Below are positions 1-12,489 of a DNA stretch of 64,000 bases, in pieces. Below the pieces are notes generated by a model. The model saw nothing but the letters and a program-made list of their open reading frames with translations. It did no database searches and was not told the DNA's origin. How positions within the stretch are numbered: position 1 is the first letter of the stretch; the number at the start of each line of letters is the position of its first letter. Origin of the DNA: Silene latifolia (Eukaryota > Streptophyta > Magnoliopsida > Caryophyllales > Caryophyllaceae); assembly GCF_048544455.1 (NCBI RefSeq), contig NC_133536.1, positions 201,131,325-201,195,324 of the forward strand. The letters run 5' to 3'. A program made the position numbers and the translations under genes.

Positions 1-2895
1 CAACACTTACATGTATGGGGATGCCCAGCAGAGGCACGCATTTATAAGCCACATGAAAGGAAGCTTGATCCTAAAACCATTAGTGGCTTCTTTATCGGCT
101 ATCCAGAAAAGTCCAAAGGGTATAGGTTTTACTGTCCTACACACAAGACAAGAATTGTTGAAACCGAAAATGCCAAATTCCTTGAGAATGGCGAAGTTAG
201 TGGGAGTGATCAGGTAAGGGATGTCGTCGTCAATGAGGTTAGGGTGGCAATTCCAGTTCCTTTGCCCCCAATTTCTATTGATGAAGTTCCACATAATGAT
301 AATGTTGACTCAGTCAATATTGTGGAACCTAATGTTGATGATCCTCCACTCTCGAATGATAACATTGCCACTGAGGTTGTTGATACAGCACCTGAAATAA
401 CATTAAGAAGGTCAACAAGACCTAGAAGGCCAGCTATTTCAGATGACTATGAAGTATATCAATGTGAATTTGACATTAGTGTGGATAATGATCCGGTTAC
501 GTTTTCACAAGCTATGAACAGTGATGATTCCGATAAATGGATTAATGCCATGAAAGAAGAGATGGAGTCTATGGCTAAGAATGAGGTCTGGGAGTTGGTC
601 AATTTACCAGTAGGTCATAAGGCTGTCGGCTGCAAGTGGGTCTTTAAGACCAAACGCGACTCCTTAGGTAATATTGAACGACATAAAGCCAGACTGGTAG
701 CTAAAGGCTTTAATCAGAAAGAAGGCATTGATTATAATGAAACATTCTCTCCAGTTTCTAAGAAGGATTCTTTACGGATCATTTTAGCTTTAGTAGCTCA
801 TTTTGACTTAGAGCTACATCAAATGGATGTGAAAACGGCATTCTTGAATGGGAGTTTGGAAGAAGAAGTCTATATGGCTCAGCCAGAGGGCTTCATTATT
901 GATGACAAAGAGGGCAAAGTCTGTATATTAAAGAAGTCCATTTATGGGCTTAAGCAAGCTTCTCGGCAATGGTATATTAAGTTCCATAATACCATCACCT
1001 CCTTTGGGTTTCAAGAAAACACTGTTGATCAGTGTATATACCTGAAGATCAGTGGGAGTAAGTTTGCATTTTTGGTCTTATATGTCGATGATATACTCAT
1101 CGCAAGCAGTGATTTGGGACTATTACATCAAACTAAAGATTTCCTATCAAGCAACTTTGAGATGAAAGATATGGGAGAGGCGTCCTATGTGATCGGGGTG
1201 GAAATATCTCGAGACAGATCACAAAGGACATTAGGGTTGTCTCAGAAAGCCTATATCATGAAGGTCTTAGAAAGATTTAACATGGTAAAATGTAATCCCA
1301 ATGATGTTCCTATTCAGAAAGGGGATAAGTTCAGCTTAAGTATGTGTCCTAAGACTGAACTAGAACGAAATGCCATGAAAAACTTTCCTTATGCATCTTT
1401 AGTTGGAAGCTTAATGTATGCGCATGTCTGTACAAGGCCTGACATAAGTTTTGCAGTGGGTATGTTGGGACGATATCAGTCCAATCCTGGAATGGGTCAT
1501 TGGAGTGCGGCTAAGAAAGTTTTAAGGTACTTAAAGGGAACAAGGGACAAAATGCTCACTTGTAGACATACTGATCAGCTTGAGATTATTGGATATGCTG
1601 ACTCAGATTTTGGAGGATGTGTGGATTCAAGGAAAAGCACCTTTGGTTATGTGTTTGCTTTAGCTGGGGGGTAAATCTCCTGGAAGAGTGCTAAACAGAC
1701 AATTATTGCCTCATCCACTATAGAAGCTGAATTTGTAGCGTGCTTTGAGGCTACTATTCAAGTTTTATGGTTGCGGAACTTTCTTTCAGGGATTAGCATT
1801 ATGAATTCTGTTGCAAGGCCGCTGAAAATTTACTGTGATAATGCCGCAGTTGTCTTCTTTTCGAAGAATGATAGGTATTCTAAAGGAATAAAACATATGG
1901 AAATGAAATACATATCAGTTAAGGAGGAAGTTCAGAAAAACACTGTGTCAATTGAGCACATCACGACTAGTGCCAATATAGCAGATCCTTTAACTAAGGG
2001 GTTACCTCCAAAGACATTTTTAAAACATGCTACTGATATGGGTCTGGAGGATAATCATTAAGGCTTTTCGTTTGTGTTTGGATCATGCTAGTATTTTGTA
2101 ATGATGACACTTATGTTTTGATTAATCAACTTATGTTTTCTTATGATGATGGTTTCCGAACGATTTTCTGTATCGTATTATTGTTATTGTATACATTATT
2201 ATTGCACGATTAACAGAATCAGTCCTTTTCCTCTAGGACATTATCGGGGATTATGTTTGCTCCTTGTACAGACTAATTATTTTAAATGATTGGTCCGTAG
2301 TACATGGAAGGACCACTTCTCTTGTATAGTAGTGTTTCCTCCATGACTCAACCAGTTGTTCGGAATGATCAGGGTAATTAAGATAAACCCATGTATTCAT
2401 TTAGTTCTCTGCGCGACTTATGACTCTGTTTGCACGTGACATTATGTTTAGGTCAGTAATATGGTCCAAGTGGGAGAATGTAAGAATTATCATATTAATT
2501 CTCTATTATGTGGACCTAATTACTGACGTCAGTCACTCTAATAGATAATAGCTAAATATGATGTTTCGGGTTTTTAGTCGGAGTAATAGACTAAGTGGAT
2601 TACGGTTAATGTTTACAGGCCATTAACATATTAGGCCCACTTATCTAATTATGCCCCTCCTGCCACCTATATAATAAAAGCTACACCTGTTTGTGGTTTT
2701 AACCTAATTCATATTCATTAAGAGAAACACACAAGAACAGAATTAGAGAATAAGGAAGGCAGGAGAAGGCAAAAGATTTAAGTTTATCTTCTTGTTGATT
2801 TCAAGGAATCTCCTTATCAGATCTAATGACTACTCCACGTAAGTATTCATCTGTAATTATCACTGCAGTCAAGATCCTCTAAATTTATGTTTACA
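1..2895 (+). mobile_element. Ty1/copia LTR retrotransposon, 3' part
   Basis: The left edge of the window falls inside the pol region of a Ty1/copia element. Going right, the parts are the tail of integrase (about 1-230), an acidic linker, reverse transcriptase with the copia-type YVDD box, and RNase H ending in the usual copia motif ADPLTKGLP. A polypurine tract (about 2464-2478, core AAGTGGGAG) and the 3' LTR follow. The 5' LTR and gag lie outside the window. The element is a fossil: the visible pol frame is largely preserved but carries at least one break. The family call is firm; the lineage within copia is not assigned. Confidence 0.93.
2479..2895 (+). repeat. 3' LTR of the left-edge copia element
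   Basis: The LTR begins TGTAAGAATT directly after the polypurine tract and is taken to end at TTACA (2891-2895), which mirrors the TGTAA start. That gives about 417 bp. A TATA-like stretch (tatataata, about 2668-2677) lies inside, as expected for an LTR promoter. The right limit rests only on the short inverted ends, because the partner LTR is outside the window, so it could be off by a few bases. Confidence 0.7.
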
Positions 2896-3375
2896 CAACC
2901 AACAAATTTTTATGTCAAATTTTTTGTTTAAAGTTCGAATAAAATAACTCTAACATTAAAATAAGTAATCAAATAATTGAAAACGCTAAAATATTATTTG
3001 CAATTTCCTCAATTGTACACTTGAATTATGATTTCCTAAGTGGTACCTTATTTTGTGTGAAAATTTGATTAACTATTCATAATTTTTTGCCTACAAGCTC
3101 ATAAAGCGTAAACTTTTTTTTGTTTTCCAAATTAGATATCTTTTTCAAGAATGTTTGGGTTAGAGACATCACTGCTGAGCTTGTAACCAATTTATCATAA
3201 CTCTTAAATTTACGATTTTTAAAACAATAAATTCGGTGATATTTGTAGAAACTATGATCAGAGTATGAGATGATGTTGATGATGAAGACGATGAGGAAGA
3301 TGAAGACTAGTATGAATATGATAAGAACATAGATGAATGTAGTAACTTGAATTTAGAATAATTGTAATGATATAT
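2896..3375. other. unassigned AT-rich spacer
   Basis: This lies between the copia LTR and element A. It has no open frame of note and no repeat ends that I could pair. It includes a short GATGA-rich simple stretch near 3270-3310. It may be old repeat sequence into which A inserted. Confidence 0.4.
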
Positions 3376-3963
3376 TGTTGGAATAATGGCTCTAATAGAG
3401 TCTTTTTGTCCACATTGGAAAAATACTAGTTAAGTTGTTTTTTGGAACAATTTTTAATTTTTCAAATATTCAATTTCCGAGACTGATTGTGGTCATCCAA
3501 ACTGATTGTCCGGTTTACCATGCTTTCTTATTTTCCAAAATCTGATTTCGTTAACTCTTAAATCTTTTTAGCCTATATAATTTTGCCTTCTCCTTCATTT
3601 TGAGAAAAAAAAAAAATCATTCTTCTCCCATACATTCTTAAGAAATATTCTTTGAGGTTTTTTGACAACGATCTTGGCTGTTCTCATCTGCGTCTTTGCC
3701 TACACCGAAGTCGTAGCGGTTGTGTTAATCCTGGGGGCCGAATGTCATTGAGGCCGTGTGTAGCAGACGGGGCATATTTGACTTTAGGACAGTGACCTCA
3801 AGTCACGTCACAACCTCCTCGTTATTCAAATAAGCTCTCTCCATTTACTATTTCATAACTATTTATCATAATTACAATTATATTATTTACTTTATAATAC
3901 ATAAGCTAATTTGTCCGAGACATGTTATGTTTTTTCGCTACTAGTCATACTCTATGCATAACA
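3376..3963 (+). repeat. left LTR of element A
   Basis: It matches 6939-6984 plus 27124-27690 along its length, apart from small gaps. It starts TGTTGGAATAATGG and ends CATAACA. A TATA-like box (cctatataat, about 3572-3581) and a pyrimidine-rich stretch lie in the middle. Confidence 0.87.
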
Positions 3964-6938
3964 ATCTAAAGTCAAATATGTTTTTCGGTGACTAGTTGGC
4001 TACTAAAATGTGTTTTAGGGTTGGATATTATCCGTAAATATTCTAGTAATTGGTATATATCTATCATCTATGTTACACTTTTTCATCATGTTGTTTATCG
4101 GATAAGAGCAAGGAGCAAACTATGGTTTATTAGCTTTTGTCATGAGTTTACTGTGAGTTTGGTAAAAGGCCTGGACATGTTTTCATTTGTGGCAAGTGCA
4201 AGTTGTATAATATTTCACTTTCTTTATATTTTTTTTGTAATTATCAAGAGACCAGTATAGATTATCGGATTCGTATAAATTAATACAACTGTCTTTCTCT
4301 ATAGTATGTTGTTTACCGAGGCAATGATGAATATTATTCGTCATATGATTCTTTCTAGCTTGATACATTTCATGCTACTTTGTATTTAACAATCGTGATG
4401 TTTTTTTTTAAATGCTCAAAGCAAACTCTTTACTCATGCATGACTTGTAATTCTTGACAACAATAAAAGTTGCATTTCTTCGATACATTTTGTTGGTCAA
4501 ATAAGTTTACTTGGTTTATAGTTTATGCGTTATTAAATGTATATTGAGTCTTTGAGTATCATGTGTTTCAACGAATAATGTTTATTTGCTTGTCACGCCT
4601 TGCTTTCTGAGATGATTGTATAATTGTATTAGTGACCTTATCTTTAAAGTAAGATATATTAGTAACATGGTTAGCTGATTTGTTATGTGAAAAGTTTTGG
4701 CCAAGTTGATTGAAATCATGAAACTTAAGAGAATTAGTTTCAACTTTTGTCTGTGATATGTGCTCGTATATGAAGTCTTATAATTATATGTTGGTTGATA
4801 TTATCTTCGTGATCTTCTCGCTAGAATTTGTGTTGCCTTTTATGTACAATGTGACAACATGTGGGGGAAGTAGTTTTAATTGAGTAAACTTTGTAAAAGT
4901 CTTTGTCCATTCTCTCTAAAATTGTGATAAATGTATCAATTTGATATACTTGGATATATATGGAGTGTGCTAAGGAGAATATCATATGGTTTTGTGCAAT
5001 ATAAAATTTGGATTTAATATAACTTGTTATGTATAGTTGATTATAACAATGTTTGGCATCTTGGTTTATGGTGGCAATAAAGTTCTATATGACAATATTG
5101 ATCTTTGGTGACATGTTTCTGAAAGGGTAATTTTTTTTGTTCATCTTCTTATGCTATCTTGAATGTTAGCTTTGAGCATATAATATTGACCTTATCACTA
5201 CTTGAAGTTTGGAGTTTAGCTGGAAGTTTTACGAATTTTTTTAAGATTATATTGTCTAATTCTTATGAGCATTAATCGATTAGTTTAAAAGGTGTCTGCT
5301 TAGTTAATGCTTTGAGTAAGTTGTGGATTGTGGGGGTGTCTGGTGAAAGTATGACTATCCTTAACTCTGACGTATTTTTTTTTTAATTTCAGTGTTGGGA
5401 GTGGTAGTGATAATGACAATTACATGGGAATGATTGATAGTTGTGAATACTCTGATATTGAGATTGTATAAACATGTTTCTCCATTTAAGAAATTTATGA
5501 ATGGTTGGTTGGCAATATATGTGTTCGAGTAATTATTTTTTATTTGGTTTAAATGCTTTTAGTAAACCAAGAAAAGGTAAAAGATGCATAATCTATTTTT
5601 ATTTGGTTTTGTTTTCGGGATATTTCTTTAAAGGAAGTTATTGGTGATAATTGAAATACTAATATATGAGTTATTTAAGATGTATTCTTGAGTTTATACA
5701 TGACAAGATTTGGTGGAAAGGTTGTTACATTCATATATGATGTTTGTATGCGTTATGAGAGATATGATATAGCTTATATCGTTGTTATAGGTGATGGACA
5801 CCATAGTTTTTTCTAAGCTAATTTATGAAAACAATTGTATCCTTGGGAATGAGTTTGCAATTTAATTGAACGTCAAATAATGATGAATTTTATTTGATTT
5901 TTAGATACAATTTTTCATAATTCTATATCATGTATGTTAACCATACAAATTGTGTTGTTAATATGCAATAAGGTGTGAAGATATTATGCTAGAATTGGCA
6001 GGACAGGGAGTCAAGAGGTTCAGGGATCTACTAGCATATATTATTTTTGTGGGGAGCTTTGGCTCTATTGGTGGTCATGCACCGGTAAGAAGTTACAATA
6101 AAGTGACTATTGACCAAAAGGATGATGGAAAAATATGATCAATATCAATGGGTTCACAAAGGTTGTGAAATTGTAAGCGGATATTGAGATCCCTTACACA
6201 ATGTGATATCATAATAGTACGTACTTATTAAAATGTGAAGAGGATATTGAGATCCTCCTACCATTGGCCATGGTAGAAGTTGTTGTTAGTGGCACCACTA
6301 GGAATGGGTTTAAAACCTGTAAAGGGGTGAATTGTGATGGATACCCGTCTTAGTTCATCTAAGTTCAACAGGTCAAACTAAGTCATAAGGAACTCGAGAT
6401 GTAATATTACTACCATTCCTATTTAATAAAATGATGTGGTATTACTTTGTGTACATATCTTGTACTTATGGATATATTGTCATTTTGGAAGGTTGAGCAA
6501 TAGCTTAATGAGTTCATAGTCTTTATGGATGGTTTGTGACAATCAAACATGACGAACTCACCTATGTAATTGTGGGGGTTTATCGCCCTAACCCCAAGAG
6601 GTTCTTCAGGTTTGGACCTCTAGAGGCATTCACTAAATAACCGGGAATTACGTGAGGGGCAAGTAGAATTTGTTCCTAACCTTAAAGTTCATGATGAGTT
6701 CATGGATTATGCGAGTTCTAGCCCTGATTTGGGATCAAGCAAGTGCGCAAAAATTCTCTTAACAACTCCATCAAAAGGTTAAAGGCTTAGTCCACCAAAA
6801 ATGGCGGTTTGAGAAAATTTGTATGTCACTGGGTGTTGGTTAAAGTTCACAGACACCTACATCTAAACGCTATATCCCTGTTGCCTTAATTACCTCAATT
6901 TCTCTCTCTTACTCCTATTTTTGCCATTGTGGGGGGAT
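3964..6938 (+). other. interior of element A, no coding
   Basis: AT-rich sequence with stops in all frames and only short chance ORFs, such as one at 3988-4260 that matches nothing I know. No primer-binding site complementary to initiator tRNA-Met is visible just after the left LTR. The last 40 bases carry the polypurine tract. Confidence 0.6.
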
Positions 6939-6984
6939 TGTTGGAATAATGGCTCTAATAGAGTTTTTTTGTCCACATTGGAAA

Positions 6985-8282
6985 TGTTGGAAATCATATT
7001 TTAAATATCACATATTTTAGTTTAAAGTTTTAGTCATAAAAACTTAAGGATCTTATGCATGCAAATCAAATACAAGAGTGAAGAAAAATCAGTTCCTTAC
7101 AATTGTATTTTCGGCTATATGGGCACAAGTAAGGTCTCCTACCTTCACTTGTTCTTGAGCTATCCATATGTTAGGATGATCCTCCAAAGACTTCAAGTAT
7201 AGAAGTCACTCCTCTTGATTGCACCCAAGATTATCCCTTATCCCCACTAAATAATATTTGCTGGATATTTGTTTAATAGTTTACCTTAAAATTGATTACT
7301 AACACTCATATATTACACTAATAATATTAGTAATCTTTTATGAACAATTTGGATCATCATTTCTCAAGTTTTAGAGAAAGATGAACAATAATGTGAGAGA
7401 GAGGAAAGTTATGTATGTGTATGAATGAACATGCATGAGTAGAATAGGTAGATAACAAAATCTCTAGTGTATTGAAGGGGGTCACGATTTTGGAGGTTGA
7501 GAGACCAATATATGGTCCTTCCCTTTTTCCTTTTGTTCTTATCAAAACCTTAGGCATGTAAAGCTAGGTAAGTAGTGTCATGATGATGTTATTTTAGCTT
7601 ATTAAAATAAATCACCACCATCCACTAAACCCTCTACATTTCGGTCCACTTATAAAATGGACTACCATTTTATTTTGTCAATTTGTCAATTGTCACGCAA
7701 TATGTCACATGTAGTATGTTACATGTTATTAATTAATTTAATGCATATTTATCTCATAAATATCATTTTATAAATTAATTAAATTACATACAACAAATTG
7801 ACTAGTGATACTTGATCACATAAATAAATTGGGTCATATAATTATAATTCACAACATCTTGTAATTATAATTAACCATTCATTCTCATCTCCGTTGTTTC
7901 ACAAACAATAAACTATTTTAGTAATAAAGTATTTCAATTACTAAAATAAATCTTATTTAATCCCATTACAATAAGATATCAATATACTCTCTCACAAATT
8001 GAATTGTTCAATTTTAAGGAATTGATTAACTTGTATCGTCATACAATTAATCAACTTTACAGATTAGGGCATCATCCTTTAGGTGTGACCTTAAGAGATC
8101 AACTGACCACCACCGTCCCACGACAGTAACGTCAAACTCTAGCAAGTCAATCGTTACCGATTAATATTGATCAGTTGACTATAAAATGAATCATCCCTTG
8201 CGTATTCTTAAAAATGAGATTTAAACATGTGATCATCATGATCGACAATTGTGATCGCATTATTGTCGGGGACACTCCAACA
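6985..8282 (-). repeat. LTR of element B, left copy
   Basis: A 1298-bp LTR, the 3' LTR in element orientation. It is nearly identical to 25807-27118 by eye, with scattered substitutions and a few short gaps. A small ORF on the element's sense strand (7357-7557) recurs in the other LTR, but this follows from the repeat itself. Confidence 0.9.
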
Positions 8283-10408
8283 ATCTCCCACTTGTCCTCG
8301 ACAAGTGTGCGTCACCAATTCTCTTGTCCTATTACTATCTCCCACTCAATGCAAGATGTCTTTTAGGTCGTACTTGCAAGTGATCACATCGAGAGTGGTT
8401 ACCCCGATCTGGAGAATAACTGATTGACCGAAATTATCTACCATAGATACCTTCCGAGCGTGGCCACGCATTTCCAGTTCATTACTCCTCGAGTGGCCCT
8501 GAGATATTGTTTTAACCCTGACAAGGGGGTGGACAATTCCTATCGCACTATTCCCTTCGACTAGCCATAGCCATCATAACCCAAAATATGCTCATTTGAC
8601 TCCATTTACGAAGATCGTAGTAACATAAATCAAAGTTAATCTGAAACCGTGCCACCTTAGGCGAACAGTCTTTAGTCAAAAGAATCGACTCATTTGAATA
8701 CTATAGTAGCTCTCGCCACGACCAGGCTTTATAAATTTGTCAGAACTCTATAAGAGGTCACTGCCCGACAGAGTGTTCCCAATAGTCTGCCTATGTGATC
8801 GACTAGTCATCTCACATGACTCTATGACACTTGAACTTGCCATCAATCGCATCACACTCTAGTCACTTCGAGACGTCACCTCATACAAGTGACTATGGGC
8901 AAATACCATGTTAATCCGGATTCACTTTAACGGGGTTCAACATTGTCATACAACCCGTTTGGATGTAACAAAGTACAAGAAAAAAGTTTTTAAAGTAAAA
9001 ACTCGAACGACAAATGTGATTATCACATATGAATAGTCAGTGCCTGATTACTATTTCATATTCTATAATCTAATTTGATCTTGTATGTAGTTGTTCATTT
9101 CAATTCAATTGAAATGACATGACTCATCATGTTTAGCCTATGATTAGGCCTTGCTAAGTAGGTTTTAGCAACTCCCTGCTCAACCTTGCTACATACTCCT
9201 TTTCCTTTCGTAATGTATACATTTGCATTACAAAACTTTCTGAGTACGTGTCTAGATCCAATCTAGACATAGGCTTTCTTGCCTTAAAATAGCTCCTACT
9301 GTTTTCACAGTGTGCGGAATCCATCCTCTTGCACATCTCATGATTGCAAGTGTACTCAATTTCCGTTGTAAATATCTCTCATTGTTCTTTATTACCTAGA
9401 AAGATCCTAGCAAATTTATTTCTTAAATAACATAGCCACAATGGTTCCTTAACCATCTTCACGTGTTTTGAATATGGTTTTGTCTGAAACCTTTCGCAAT
9501 CTCAATTGTCAATTGTCATTTGTGTAATACCCTTACACAAATTAGTTAATTGCATAAAAAACACTTAACTTTCCATCCTTAATACTTCTACAAGCACTTA
9601 AAGATAACCTATATGGCTACTTAGTAACTATTACTTAAATTCGATTTTGAAACAATTCATCATACTCAAAGTATATAAAGTGTTATACATCATTACTAAT
9701 TTAATTGATCCGGCAGCGGAAGCAAATGGAATCAATCAAATATGTTCAATCTTGATTGAACTAGTCATGAATCTTATCAACATAAAACTTCTTATTTGAC
9801 GCTAATATGATGTGGATTTATCTCCATAAATCTGGATATTAAATATGTATTATATTTCTCCAAGTCTTAAATCATTCGCAATGATTAATGTGTCATCCAC
9901 ACATATAAGACTACTAAAAATTTCCGTAACTCCCACTAAACTTCATGTATAAACACAACATCTCGACTTATCGGAAAAATTTTTATACCATGATCAAATC
10001 ATTGATTCCAACTCATTTATGTCCTACTCAAGACCATCTCTTAAGCTGCACATTATCTTATGATTGCAAAAAACTCATAACATGTATCGAATACATTTCT
10101 TCTTTGAAGAAGTGGGTTTTTGGATTCACTCGCTATATATCTCATCATATAATGTAATACAATCCTTAGATTTAAGCTTCTCAATTAGTGCAAAACCCTT
10201 TGCTACCAATCAAGCTTTGAAATCTCTTTTTATTAGTACAAAACTCTTTGTCACTAATCAAGCCTTTTATTTCGGATTTTCATGGCTCTAAGCCTTGCAT
10301 TGAGTTGTGACTTAAACACTCTCATGTAAGTCATATGTTCATTACTTTCCAGAAGTAATTAACTTGAATCAAACAATTTCTTTGTAAGTTGTAAGCTCTT
10401 TACTTCCT
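8283..10408 (-). other. interior of element B, first segment
   Basis: Non-coding retrotransposon interior between the polypurine tract and the CACTA insertion. Only short ORFs occur and none is recognisable. Confidence 0.55.
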
Positions 10409-10411
10409 TAA

Positions 10412-12486
10412 CACTACTACAGATACAGGCTATAACAACGGTCAAAAACCGTTGTTATATAAAAAAGCGGACGTTGTTAAAGCGTCCGTTGTAAAAGGTT
10501 TTAACAACGGTTGGTTTTCTTAAGGAAACCGTTGTGAAAAATATTAACAACGGTTTTAAATATAAAAACCCGTTGTGGAAAGTGTGACTCAATTTTAGAG
10601 GGAAAGTTATAACAACGGGTTTGAATATACAAAACCGTTGTTATAACTAAAGACAACGGGTTGTTTGTAAATAACCGTTGTTGTTTGTTCTTAAAAAATA
10701 AAAAAAAATTAAATTAAATATTACTAGATGCATGTATAATTACGGCCCGTTAGAATTCCGATGCATGCAGAATATCCCTTAAATTAATTACCAACGGTTT
10801 TGAAAAAACTTATAAATGTGACTAGCTATAAATATTAAAACATCCTTTACTAACATTCATTAATTGAAACAACATGGCAATGAACCCTAATTTTATCAAC
10901 AATGAAGAATGTCTTACACAAACGATTGAAGATGATGGGAAGGTTCTCGCCGGGCTTCCCGCCGATCAACACCCATTAATCAAAGCATCCCTTGAACATC
11001 AACGGCATTATTGGATTAAGAGGCGTGAAGCAGTCCGGCTTGTCAACAAAGCCTCATCATCATCATCATATTCATACCCTCGTCGGCCTGTTACTCGCAA
11101 CTTGGTCTGCGACCCGAGATATGTTGAGTTGTACTCTTCCAACCTTATCTCCACATGCAAGTCGTGTCCTTGCATATATTCAATCTGTTATTGCAAAATA
11201 TGAAGCCAATGACCCGGAAGTTAGCGGTATACCAGAGTGGCGTGATTGGTGGCAGGTTGAGAAGCGCTTTTTACGCTTAATCGGGGTTGTTCCGGCTTAT
11301 TATACATCTTTTGATTTCTGATAATTGTTGTAATGTATTTGGTTTAAAATTAAATGAAATGATCATTTTGAAAGTGTTGAGTTATGCTTGTTTGATTTGC
11401 TTCCATTTTTGAACTCCATAGATCGATCATCATCAAGATCCAGTTATTCTTCATCACTTTGTGCATATGAACGGACAATATGGAATGAGAAGGGTTAGTA
11501 ATAAGATTTGAAGCAGCATTGAGAGATATGATGATGCTGATTATGGCACAACTTCCTAACATATATATTAATTAAAAAACAACTCAACCCACACATTTCT
11601 TAGTATAAATACATTGCATTATCTCAACCCACATATATGCATTTCCATTATCTCAATATATTCTCCAAACCCTAACTGCTAAAACAAACTCCAAATAAAT
11701 TAACCCTCTCCTTAATCTTTCAAAACAAACTCCAAACTCCAACAAAATGAATGATATCATCCTTAAGACTCTTACTATGCTCGATCCGTACTGAAGGACG
11801 CCAAAGAAGATGGCTTGACGGAGCAGCAGCAGCTGCAGCTATATGACGATATAGCAGATGCTGAACGGAACCTAATGGTCGATAAAAACACATACATGGA
11901 AATAAAATAATTAGAAAAATAAAATAATGACGATGAAACAAACCTGATAATTACAGAACGTACGTAAAGAGACGATGAAATCAACAGTGACGGCGAGAAG
12001 ATAAAGCGACGATGAGAAAGAGAGAAAGAGACGATGAGAAAGTGTGTGTTTTGTGTTTGTGTTTGGTCTGCTTTGGGTTTGTGTTTGTGTATTAAGGTTT
12101 GTGTTTTGTGGTCAGAGCAGACTTGTGTTTGTGTGGTTTATAGTATGGAAGGTATTGACAACGGTTATTAAACAACAACCGTTGTGAAATATGTTTTAAC
12201 AACGGTTGTAAAAAACACCCGTTGTTAAATAAGTTTTAACAACGGGTTTCAAAAATAACCGTTATGATTACTTTTCACTAACTTTGCGCCAATTTTGCGC
12301 CAAATTATTAACAACGGTTGTTCATGTGTGACCCGTTGTTAAAACGAATAACAACGGTTTTTATAACCATACCCGTTGTAATTACTTTTAGTAAAATTCG
12401 CGCCATACATTCTACAACGTCTATTGTGATTTTCGTGAATAATCGTTGTTAAAGGGGCGTTGTAGTTGCCTGGATTTGTAGTAGTG
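10412..12486. mobile_element. CACTA DNA transposon, non-autonomous (2075 bp)
   Basis: The element starts CACTACTACAG and ends TGTAGTAGTG, the CACTA/En-Spm termini. It is flanked by a 3-bp duplication TAA (10409-10411 and 12487-12489). Both ends (about 10430-10690 and 12140-12480) are packed with direct and inverted copies of AACAACGG, the usual subterminal transposase-binding type of repeat. No TnpA- or TnpD-like transposase is seen, so it must be mobilised in trans if at all. The middle carries a separate small ORF, listed below. It sits inside the interior of element B. Confidence 0.92.
10874..11321 (+). pseudogene. unrecognised ORF carried in the CACTA element
   Basis: An ATG at 10874 opens a 109-codon frame (MAMNPNFINNEECL...). 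It has charged, protein-like composition for its first 80 or so residues, including a serine run and HYWIKRREAVRLV. Beyond about 11150 the protein-like composition moves to the +1 neighbour frame, which reads ...EWRDWWQVEKRFLRLIGV and stops at 11321. The simplest reading is one short gene interrupted by a single frameshift, or by a small intron, near 11120-11170. I do not recognise the family. It could be a captured host gene fragment or an accessory CACTA protein. It lies between the two subterminal repeat blocks, so it belongs to the transposon. Confidence 0.5.
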
Positions 12487-12489
12487 TAA

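Noticed and set aside
7357-7557. 66-residue minus-strand ORF, almost repeated at 26179-26379
   Set aside because: It lies in the two LTRs of element B, so its conservation only reflects LTR duplication; it has no known domain.
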